The position numbers and the translations under genes are program-made. A stretch of 64,000 nucleotides of DNA. It comes from Theristus sp. LFF4_11. Lineage: Eukaryota; Nematoda; Chromadorea; Monhysterida; Xyalidae. The first letter of the stretch is position 1, and each line of letters begins with the position of its first letter. The notes beneath the pieces were generated by a model. The model did no database searches. It saw only the letters and a program-made list of their open reading frames with translations, and had not been told where the DNA came from. The DNA lies in NCBI GenBank assembly GCA_030248135.1, contig JASANC010003572.1:1-64000 (forward strand), written 5' to 3'. Of the stretch, positions 1 to 10,696 are shown piece after piece.

Positions 1-241
1 CTTGACCTCTTGGGTGGTGTTACTTTCACTTATGGAAGCTGATTTTAGGGCGCCGACGATGTGTACCTGAAATTTCGAAAAGTAACCGCCGTCTGAATGT
101 GCCATACGATTGATTATCAAAGTGCAATGTTCGTGGAGTTTGCTGTCTTTTTTGCAGATTTCTTTCGTGCCTGCAGTCTTCCAGTTTATGCATGCGCGTT
201 TGTTTCCGTCGGTCGTCTGTCCACCTAAATATCGAGTTGCG

Positions 242-335
242 TTCTTCTTGCATGAGTTCTCTTTGTCTCTTTCTTCTTGCATGAGTTCTCCTTTGCCTGT
301 TTCTTCTTGCATGACTTCTCCTTTGTCTGGCTTGA
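242..335. repeat. Three-copy ~30-bp tandem repeat
   Basis: A unit beginning TTCTTGCATGAGTTCTC is repeated three times with a period close to 30 bp and a few substitutions. Read on the minus strand it gives an Arg-rich repeated peptide (RRSHARRN, RRTHARRK, then a more diverged copy). I see no evidence that this is translated. Confidence 0.75.
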
Positions 336-2580
336 TTACTTGTCCCGTGACTGTAAGTGCACGTAGGTTCTGCGTTTGATAAATACTGCATCGTTGCTCA
401 CGCATTGCGGTGTGTCTCGTCTCAGTATCGCTTGGTCTGAGGCTTTGATCACGACGGAGCAATTGCGAAACCGTTTGTGGTGTTGTGCGTTTTGTGCACG
501 TGTGCTACAGTTTTTCGACTCACTAAACGGTCGGTCCCACTGCCGTTTGCGTCCTATTGTTCGTTGTTGCCGCTGCCAGCCACCAGTGCCGTGCCACCAT
601 CAGAGAAACGAGCTCAGCGCACAGCTGTTGCACCGATTCGGCGTCGTGTGTTCGCGACTGCCGTCATTGGGAAGTGAGTGAGTTGCTGCCGTTCGCTTCT
701 AGCATGGTGTTACTCCAGGACAGAGCGTGGCCTGGCTGCCACTCCCGCCACTCTGCGAGTTGATGACCGTCAATAAATGTTGACTGATCGATCAACAAAG
801 AATCAATACAGGTGGTTGGCTGTGTGATACGAAGATCTGCTCCAGTAATCGGCAGAAATTTTTTTCTTATAAAAATTGAACCACTGGCACAGTTATGCTT
901 GCTCGCTCGTTGTGTGGTACAATTGGAGGCAGACGTTTTGTTCCCCATTGCAAATACTGTCCATGTATTTACAGCAAGTGTGTCTCTGAAGGTCATGCAT
1001 TCACTGCTTATCGCATATTTTCTTGTCATTACTTTTCTCACACACGTAATATCTAGATATGTACGCCGAAAAAATTAAACTAAATAAATCTTGCATGCTT
1101 TATATGTTTTTTAAACTTAGGTATATTTTTGCTCTGCATAGTTTCCTTCAATGACACGCATGGTTTTTTTTCAACGTTCAAACTTCCGCTTTAACATTAT
1201 TTTTCTATAATATGCATAACAACAGTATTTTCTTTTATTTTCAGACACGACTGTAGCAAAGTACAACGTCAACAACGATGCAGTTTCTACGTTAAACGTT
1301 GCACTTCATTCGGTCAAATCTCAACTGTTCGGCCATAATACACAAGTAAAAAAGGAGACTCATCATTATGGCAGTGTTTACGTTATCAATTTTTACTTCA
1401 GCAGCTTTTTCCTGCAATAACAGTGTTTCATTTTTTAATATAAATAGTGTCATCAAATATACTGTTTAAATATAATATAATCGCCAATTTATTTTTTTTA
1501 AAAATAGTGTACGTTTTGCTCGGTTAAGTTTTTTGTTTAATTTTTGGTGTTTTGATCCAGTATGTGCGGTTAGTGGTTAATGTGTTGTCTAATCTTTATT
1601 TTGAGCGGTTTTTATTTATGTGAATAAAATGTTATTTCAATGTTTACTCTATTCTCAAGTTGCGAACTCGTTTTCGCGCTTACTATTTGCGTCATACACT
1701 CTATATCGTCAAAAGCATGTCTGACCGGTGTGTGTTTTTTGGTTGCTCTCGATAATATTGTAGAACTTCTTTGTTGTTTTGTGGTTTTGTCATAGAAAAT
1801 TGTTGCAACACTTATTCATTCATATTGTCTTGATTCACTTTTCGAAACAACAACAAAACTTTTGTAAATATCTGCACGAGTCTTGCGAATTGATTGATGA
1901 ATGATATTATTATCTAATGATAGCTGTGTCTGTTTCAGCAAGATCAATGTATGGTTTCATCTTTGCAATAAGTTGTTATTTAGCCGAGTTAATAGTAGAT
2001 TTTTAATAATGATGTCAGTTCGTTGTACAGTTTGTACAAAAGGGCGTATTTGATCGTATCGTATCCTCCATTACTTGCAGCAATATGTCTCACTAAATTG
2101 AATGCACTTTATTCCATTGCTGGTTATCCGTTGTTAGGATTTACTAGATTTGATTTTGTGATTGTTTTAGACCCAAATTAATTGGTGTTGTTTTTTGTTG
2201 TTGTAATGCATAGGAAGAGGAGTTCTATGTTGTTTTTTGTTTTTGCGAACATGAAACCACAGTAATTATTTTCACTCCTTATTCTTCAAGATTCTTCTTT
2301 TGTTTTCTTTGTTTCTGCGTGGTTGCAGTCTTACATATAGGTATTTATTGATTATCCAAGCTTTTTACTGCAGTTACTCTTACTTTCTAATTTATACAAA
2401 GTTTGACCTTGTGTTCGTTTCAGAATGTGAACTGCTGCGCTTTTGATTTTAGATTATCTTTGTTTTGGTCTTTATACTTTTTGATTCAACAAACAACAAT
2501 AATGGATCTGTTGTTGTTTGTGTTTTATTATTCAGCATTCATGGTACTAAGATAAGAAGGACACGAGTTAAAATAGCATG

Positions 2581-2859
2581 TGCAGTCTAACTCTATAACA
2601 TATCCAACTGGCTGATTGGTTGGTGATCACGTGATGCATGCATTCTGTGCCGGCCTTGCTAAGGAGAGGCGGAGTTTGTTTGCATCCATTCATCCATTTT
2701 ATTTTGCAAAAAGCAGGGAACTCCGATAAAACTGTATATGAACTGAACAGCATTTAGTATGGAGACCCAAACATGCAACACGTGCTCGCCAGCCAATCAG
2801 CAATGTTATCACCATCATATCACGTCAGCAATTGGATATGTTGTAGACTCAGACTGTAG
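2581..2859. mobile_element. MITE with ~35-bp imperfect TIRs
   Basis: The left end (TGCAGTCT..., then CTATAACATATCCAACT) is matched in inverse orientation at the right end, which reads CTACAGTCT...ACAACATATCCAATT from the far side. CCAATCAGC motifs lie just inside both arms. The ends resemble those of the elements at 11486-12252 and 21738-21909 (TACAGTC..., then a TATATGCA or CATATCCA block), so it is probably a diverged member of the same TA-inserting group. It has no coding capacity. Confidence 0.7.
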
Positions 2860-3084
2860 AAAAAAGAAACAAATTCGAAAAGCGTACTGTTTCAATTCTG
2901 TTTCTGTCATTTGTCGCTGTGAATGGTGGTAAAATAAAACATGATTATCTGTTTTGCGTGGTTTCTCTTGTGAGCGAGCCGAGTTTTTAAATCAGGCCAG
3001 TCAGTGATTTGCTGGTTATATTACCAATTGCCGCTTATGCTGGTTTTGTTCGGCTCAAAGGAGCACGAGCACAGAGTGACAGCG

Positions 3085-6000
3085 ATGGGCACGCCCGCAA
3101 GACCGCCACGTGGACGCGATGGCCCAGCGGCCGGCTTCTTGCTGAATGTCATCAGGACGTTGACCACAAGGTATTCCTGTTTTGATTTGTCTCTTGGTGA
3201 GCGATATCATGGAAAGTTGCGTTACTTCTAAAACTGTCCCCCCATGGACATTTTGACAGCGCAAGCGAGGACCAACGAGAATATGAACGGAACCGTTTGC
3301 AACAAGGCTACGCGGAGACGGGACAGACGGTCGCGGCACTGATCACAGGTGCTTGGTGGCGTTTGCAGTTGCTGTTTGTTGTTGTCGCATTCGCATTCTT
3401 ACCTGCGTCCGTTTTTGCAGCTCACGAGTCGGACCTTTCGAAATGCCTGCACTCGTTCCAGCATGTTTCGCAACGGGTATCGAGTGAGTGAGCGTTTTGT
3501 GTAATTGCTGCATTACTGTGATTTACAGTCAAACTGTGGCACATATCGGCATTTGAATGTGGCCGTGCTGGTTGGCTTCATTGAACTCGTTGGCCACTCA
3601 GTAAGTGCTATTCAAAGGTAGACAATGCATGTTTTGCAAGTACTGTGTCTTGTAAGCTTGCCGCGAACGTGTCAAGAGCGTGCGTCACAACATCTCTGCG
3701 TGTCGTTCCATGCTACTATGCAAACGCGATGAACTGAAGAAACTGTGGCTGGAAAATGCCGAACAGAACAGACTCGTCGCAATACTCGACCACGTGTTCG
3801 TTCGTTTGTTTGTTTTGTTTTAGTGTTTTGAAGTTTTCTTGTCACTAAGGGTGGCTTGCACCTTGGCTTTTTCCAGTGATCAACTCAGGAGAGCCACTGG
3901 CACTTGGAAAGACGCAGTCGCAAATCGTCATTATTTACGAGCCACGAAATTACTCGTTGAGACTTGTACGTTTTCGCTGATAGCACAAACATAAAGTCGT
4001 TGGTGGATTATAATCGTGTTTTTGTTGGTTGATTGCAGCTAGTGAATTGGACACTGAGCTGGCCGGTGTGAATGGACTAGACCAGCTGCGACATCGAATG
4101 GCTGAGAGTCGCGATGTGAGCTGAGCACACGGCGAACTGGAAAGCATGGCCAACTGCTGATTGGATGCTTTTGAGTTGCGCTCACTTATTGCTTTAACCA
4201 GCTCGAGGCAACCAATCAGCATGCCAGAATGTGCAAATTGGCCACGTTTTCCAGTTTGACTGTACACATTCATGGCATGAATAACATTCGCTCAAAAAAC
4301 CGTCAAACTGCAAGCAAATCGTTGCAATGCGAGCTCAGGATTTGTACGAGCAAGTGCTTGACGAGCTGTACCGCGTGCTCTACCTGCGTCCGTGTGAGGA
4401 GCTGGCAGCACGCGTGCTGTTGCGTGACTGCAGTGCGGGCGATGCCGAGCGCACGGACACTGCTGCCGCGCTCGACCTGCCACCGCTGCACGTGGACACT
4501 CCGCCGGAGGCCAGTGCGTCCAACCGAACGCTTGTGCCACCACTGTTTGGACAACTGCAGCAGCCCAGAATTGTGCAGGCTGCCTCGGCGCAGACGAGTC
4601 TGACAATCCAACGGTGGAGCAGGACAGGGCGGTCGAGACGTCGGACGTGCACGAGCAGCCTGCGGTGCAGACACTGTGCGTGCTCGTGGACGCGGTGGCG
4701 ATGCTGCAGCGGCTGCCTGCCGCCGTCGCCGCCATGCAAGTGCGCATGCACCGGGGACTCCAGCGATGCATCATGCAGGCTCGTGCGCTCGTTTGTAATG
4801 TCGCCATGTTCATTGTCAACAGTCTACACCCACTGTTTCGACGCCATTCAGGTGACGCAGCTGTGCGTGTTTGAGCAGTTGCACTCGCACCAGGACGCGC
4901 TGCACCAGCGCCAGCTCTCGAACACGCCCGCAAACACGGACGACAGCACGTCGGCGTCGTTGCTGGTCGCTGACAAGAATGGTTGGGCAGGGCAATCAAC
5001 GGTGCAACCGGACTCGCTGAATCTGACATTGTCGAACGTGCTGAGTTGTATTACAATGAGAATGCGTGCACCATGACAGCTGTTCTCTTGCAGTCGCAGT
5101 GCAGCATCGTCTGCTGGTGGTCGCGTTGCAGCACATGTTTCGTCTGTTCAAGTGCACGGCCGTGCTGCACAAACTGCTGCTGAAGCAGCTCAGACGGGCA
5201 CGCCACGTGTACAAGGTGCAGCATGTGCAACTGTACACTGAAGAACACGTTTGGGCGCAGATTCAGGTCAGGCAATGCCCTATTATTCAAATAATGCACC
5301 CGACTGTCAATGTCGTGCACCGATTAGTCGCAGTGATGGTGACTTTGCGATGGATTCAGTTGATCTTGATGTGCGTAGTTATAGTGTTTCACGTGTTGCT
5401 TTGTTTGCAGGCAACCCTGATCGCGTGGCTCGACGACTACTTGGGCCGTTCCAAATGCAGTTCATCGGTGGGCGCGTCCGATTTGGTGACAGCAATGCTG
5501 CCAGCTGGCGCCGCACACGGTGTGCACAGTCGCGCGTCCTCGGGCTTTGCCGCCAGCGACAACATCTCGGCGTTATTCGCAAAGAAGCGCGCTGGCCGAC
5601 CGAAGAAATGCGGTCCGTTGTTCCGGTTCTCGCAGACGAGGCACGCAATCAGTGTGAACGCTGCTGCGAGCACGTCCGCTGCTGGCGCTGCTGGTTAGTC
5701 ACGTGCATCATTGTACAGTCGTACCGTAAACTTTGTGGCGCTGCTTCCGAATTGAACTCACTGATTGTGCCTGTGCAGCTCGATGCAGCCAATGCGCACG
5801 GCCGACTCAAATGGTTGAATGCACAACCTGCATGTAGTCTGTGTTTGCTTGATGGTTCGCTGAGTTGCACATTTCACGCAGGTTTACTCGGTGCAGCGCA
5901 CGACGGCGGCGGCGTGTCGGACGAGGACGTGGCCACCGGCGCCCTGCTGCACCTGCACATCAACCCGCCGCCGCTGATTGTCGACGGCAAACTAGGTCGC

Positions 6001-9000
6001 ATCTGGCTGTGCGCACCTGCGCCGGACAACATTTGCGCTGTGTTCCGTCCGCTGAGCAAGTTCGTGCACGACGTACAACGAGAACACAGCCAACAAGCAC
6101 AGGTACAACGCCAGAACGCAGCCGGCACACACAGCCCCCACGCCACCTCACTCCTCATCACCGATATTGCGCCAGACGAGTGCTGTGTTGATGTTCACGT
6201 GTGAAATTGTAAAACACAGTGGTCGCGTCTGTTGCAGAACGACAGCACTGTGGCGCAGCGCGCCGATGCAGACAACACCAAACTGGTCATGGGTGAACTG
6301 AGTGCGTACTTGCACGAGTACGTGCATAAAGTGTACCTCAATCGGATTCACGTCACACTCAAGGTGTGTTCAGGAGGATGTCTCTGTTTATGCTTTATGA
6401 TCATGTGCAAGTCATAACCTTTCACCGGTGATTTCAAAGCCAATGTTGTTTTGCTGCAACTGTTGCACTATTTCCAGGAGCGTGCGGACGCAGCACTGCA
6501 GTCCGCCAAGTCCTACAACACCGTCGTCTCATTGAGTGACCAACGTGCCCTTGGCGCCCCTGTGCCCGTGCTCGAAAGCTCCGCACTCACACTTGGGGTC
6601 GCAGCTTTTTTTGAGAATTTTTCGTCGGTTAACTAATCTGTTTTGGGTGTCATTTGCAGCTTTGTCGATACGTCGGTTCACTGATACAATCGTTGCCACC
6701 ATTCGCCGGGCAGTTGGCCGCACTTTGGCTGCTCGTTTTGAACGAATATCGACAGTAAGATTAGAGGAGATGAAGCAACAAGTTGCAATATGAATGCATG
6801 TTAGCAGCAGCATGTTTTTTGCAGAAACACGCAGCGTGTGTATGAGCAGATCACACGCTCCATACGACAGCCGGACGGCATGGAACCGCAGGAGTGGCGC
6901 AAGATCAGTGCTGCCTGGGCGGTCGACGAAGACATCAGTCGTCTGTTGAAGTCACTGCCGAACTGGCTGAATTTAGTGGTCGAACCGATGGGTACGATAC
7001 GAAAAACGCACATTATCATACGCATGATTCTGTCTCATTTTGCGATCTGTCTTTGAGTTTGAATTGTCTTTGAAATTTCTCATCTGATCCGCATGTTGGG
7101 GTATGATTCATTAGGTACACACTTTAGGTTCATCACAATTCGTTTCTATTTTTCGTTGCAATGAGTTGAACGTGAACCGCAGCGAAACAGCTAGTCAGGA
7201 ATTGAGAGTCAACTTGGAGAATCAGAGGCAACTGGTTAGGTGCGTTCGGTGCAAGTGTCCTCCGTTTGCCAGGCGTGCGCACTCCGGTCGGCACGCGCAC
7301 GGCAGTGTTCAGTCCGCCCACGGCACCCGGCACTCCGATGGTCGAAAGTGCGGACGAAATACGGGCGAGAAATGCACGCGAATCGGAAATACTCATCGGA
7401 AACCTCGGATCGCAGAAGAAAATTGAGGACTGGGAGGTCGGTGCGCTCGATCGGGCACGGTTTTTGTTTTTGTTTTCAAAAACTTCACTTGACTTTGTGT
7501 TGCAGTTGATCTTTGACATGAACCACATCAGCTCACTGGCGCACATGCACGAGTCGCTCGAGTGGTTTGCCAGTTGCATCAGGCAGTCACTGTTGGAGCT
7601 GCCGCCAAACACGCTGGACATGCTGCGAAACGCTCAGGTGAGCTTGTTTTTGAAGATTTACTTTGAAAACTATTTTTGTAGCAGTTCTTCTTTCACAGGT
7701 TCAACTGACACAAGACAGTCAGACCGGAGACCAACAGAAAGAAGTCGAAATTGAAACGTTGTTCAACGGGCTCGAGAAACGGCTGGTTGCACTAGAAGAG
7801 ATGGCATCAACGTGCCTCTTGATGTTGCATCTCGAGGTGGCCAACAGTATTTTTGTGAATGTCTCACAAAATGAGTGTAATTCCGTTTTGTCACACTTGT
7901 GGTCGCATAAAGTGCACAAAATACGAGGCAGCCGTGCGAGAGACGGTGCAGCTGCAGTGCAGTCTCCGGTGTATGCTTCAGGTTCGAGTGCACTGTTTCC
8001 GCAGGACAAACAGGCCGAAAGGAAAGAAATTCAAATTGCAAAAAAGTGCCACAGACAGACACTTTGTAAATTTAATAATATAGATTGTCTCGCTTGTTGG
8101 TTGTCGCTCCTGGACAAAAGGCATCATGATGACTAACGTCATGTGGAATGACGATTTGAACATTGCATTATCATTAGAAAATGGAGTATGAGTATTCAGT
8201 TGATGATGACTTAAATAGCAAAATTGGCTCAAACTTGTAAATTTTAATAGCCAATCAACGTAGCGGAACGGACCTGACCTGACTTACACAGTTACTATCC
8301 GATTGTCTCGCTTGTTGGTTGTCGCTCTTGAGCAAAAGGCATCATGATGACTAACGTCATGTGGAATGACGATTTGAACATTGCATTATCATTAGAAAAT
8401 GGAGTATGAGTATTCAGTTGATGATGACTTAAATAGCAAAATTGGCTCAAACTTGTAAATTTTAATAGCCAATCAACGTAGCGGAACGGACCTGACCTGA
8501 CTTACACAGTTACTATCTTAGTATTAACCCGTTTTAAAAAGCTAATGCTTTTTTACCCGTTTACCTAAGCCAAACCTTTTTTGTAAAGTGAAAATGTGAA
8601 GTTTATGATTTTGCTATTTTTACCCGTTCACCATAACCTAAGTCAAGCCTTTTTGTAAGTTAAGTAAGATTGAACAAAAAAATACAAAAATTAATGTTTT
8701 TTTCATAAAAAATACCCGTTTTAAAAAGCTAATGCTTGTTTTACCCGGTTACCCTAACATAAGCCAAACCTTTTTTCTAAAGTGAAAATGAATAGAAGAA
8801 ACAAAAAAGTGACGTTTATAATTTCGTTTTGCAGTCATTGCTTCTTTTTACCCGTTTACCCCAACATGACCCAAACATTTTGCAAAGTGAAAATGAATGG
8901 TAAATACCATTTCGACCCAATTAAAAAACTAACTTTTTTCAAAGACGGTTTTGTTACATCTTTCGCAGTCGCTCGTCAAGTTTTGAGCAGCAACAATTGC

Positions 9001-10117
9001 CAGTTGCCCATCGAGCGTTACGGTGAAATTATCGCTCATAACCGTGGAGTATCAATTTGAAAATGAAACATGGAGTATCAATTTCAATGAAATTTACTTG
9101 TTTTGAATCCAAAGTCCAAAGTGTCGATGTGCGTTTTGTAACCCGATTTTTAAAAACAAAAAAGTTCAAACTTTTTTCAAAGACGGTTTTGTTACATCTT
9201 TCCCTCCCAGTCGATCATCAAGTTTTGATCAGCCACGCTTCCATTTGCCTATGCTGCGCTGAACTGTCTCTGTTGACCAAAGAGTATCATGATGACCTCA
9301 GCTATGAAGAGCGACGTTTTGAGAAAACAATCTCAACTGGCATTAAAAAAATAAAAATAGGTTAAGGAAATTGAGATGGAGTTTTCTTAAATAGCAAAAA
9401 TGAGCGCCAATTCAAATTTCATGAAAATGTGAACAGACTTACTTAATCAGTCAGTCAGCTCACACAGTAACTATCTTAGTATAATAGATGGTGCAGCCTA
9501 ATGATATATGGAAACACGCAAAGCAAATGGGGCTCCGCAGCAAGTCCATGATCTGCTTCATAACGCTTGATCTGATCTCTCTAGCTTCGTTGACGTTTTG
9601 TCCACACTGTAACGCCTGGCAAAACCGCAAACTGCGAACGTCATGTATTTCACATGTTTACGGAGTCTCCGATGGTGTTAGAATAAAGACGAATGGATGG
9701 ATGTTTTCGTGCGCAGGTCTCGGTCACGTGATCTCGGTGATCTTCATTCGTTCGTCGCATCACATCAGCAAGATCAACGACAACGGCAAGAAGCAGATGT
9801 GCCGCAACATCTTCTCGCTGCAGCAGTCGCTCAGTTCACTGACTGCCAGTCGTGAGCCGGACCTCGACGCCGCCCGCCAGTTCTTCGAGTTGCTCTACCG
9901 TGGGCCGGACGAAATCCTGAACGGACTCGTCGAGAAGGCGCCTCGCTTCAGTGAACTCGAGTACCGCGATCTGCTCGCGTTGGCCGTCCGCTCGCATCCG
10001 GTCTACAGCAGCGAACGTGGCGCGCTCGAGACGCGACTCGACCGACTGAAACGCATCATGGCCGACAGACGCACCAAGGCGAGCACACCGACGAACGCGC
10101 AGTTTGCGGTCGCCTAG
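3085..10117 (+). CDS. EXOC4: Exocyst complex component 4 (Sec8), multi-exon, probably disrupted near the 3' end
   Basis: Sec8 is a rod-like CATCHR-family subunit of the exocyst, which tethers secretory vesicles to the plasma membrane. The start ATG at 3085 opens an exon whose end GFLLNVIRTLTT matches the animal Sec8 N-terminus. Further exons give SFQHVSQRVS-like (3421-3484), LLCKRDELKKLW (about 3657-3797), NRHYLRATKLLVE (about 3895-3965), DELYRVLYLRP (from about 4322), a run ending FRFSQTRHAIS (about 5410-5700), AWAVDEDISRLLKSLPNWL (6838-6990), SEILIGNLGS and AHMHESLEWFAS (7265-7635) and MLHLEVRVHCF (about 7695-7998). The last exon, about 9717-10117, starts GLGHVIS, contains KKMCRNIFVLQQ-like sequence and ends at TAG. 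Introns are mostly 50-200 bp; a 70-bp intron at 4514-4583 explains an apparent frame change. Family proteins have about 50 residues between VRVHCF and GLGHVIS that I could not find; that place holds a repeat cluster. Confidence 0.93.
8028..9487. repeat. Repeat cluster in Sec8: tandem duplication plus one copy of the NUP153-intron macrosatellite
   Basis: It begins with TTGCAAAAAAGTGCC, shared with unit junctions in the NUP153 intron, and ends near CTTAGTATAATAG. About 8081-8300 is duplicated in direct tandem at 8300-8517 with only a few differences. From 8521 onward come blocks of ACCCGTTTTAAAAAGCTAATG and ACCCGTTCACC(C)TAACC. Then comes a segment (about 8780-9365) nearly identical to the open-frame part of the units at 33.3, 34.6, 35.2 and 36.4 kb. 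In this copy the frame is broken near 9060. Confidence 0.85.
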
Positions 10118-10696
10118 GCGCACGGCCGCTTCAGACAAGCGCACTCTGACGCTTACCCAACTCTTATCACCCATTATGGATATTTTCGTCTATTGATGTT
10201 TACTCCGCAAACATATGCACTATTGACATTATGAAAAATAATTACTCGCACCAGCCATATGATCTGGTCCGGTGAACCAGTAATAAGCTAAGCTATTTCA
10301 ATGTACGACTTACCACGGAGATGTTTTGTTGCACCATTTGCACTTCCACATTCTACCGGTACTACGTTCATTTTTTTAATTTATTTATTTCGTTTTACGC
10401 ATTTTATCCCAATGTCATTCCGTTAAATTGTATCAGCAAATACAATCTTCATTGACTTTTCACAGTAATCAGTCATCATATGCAAGTTCTTGAATTGTGA
10501 ACAATGATTATTCAATTGTTACGCGCCATTGTCCTGTTTCAGTTTTTACGAAAGTTATGAACTCAGAATGATAAAACTCACTCAGCAGAATGACAAAGCT
10601 TTTTAGTAACTCACAAAATTTATTTCCCGTTTATCAGATCCGAATTGCTTTACTTGTAACTGGACAAAACAATTAACAGCGGTTGCACCTAAGAGT
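10118..10696. other. Sec8 3' flank
   Basis: AT-rich sequence after the Sec8 stop, probably 3' UTR and spacer. I see no gene and cannot place a poly(A) signal with confidence. Confidence 0.4.

Larger units (their letters stand above)
1..3084. other. AT-rich spacer, no gene recognised
   Basis: No reading frame here resembles a known protein, and no chain of plausible exons was found. A short tandem repeat and a MITE inside it are listed separately. Base composition is clearly more AT-rich than the coding exons to the right. The 5' flank and promoter of the Sec8 gene should lie in its last few hundred bases, but I see no recognisable promoter motif. The first 700 bases are richer in GC and could hold exons of a gene running off the left edge; I cannot support one. 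Confidence 0.6.

Noticed and set aside
4292..5029. 245-codon minus-strand open frame
   Set aside because: It is antisense to Sec8 exons that match the family; GC-rich exons leave few stops on the other strand.
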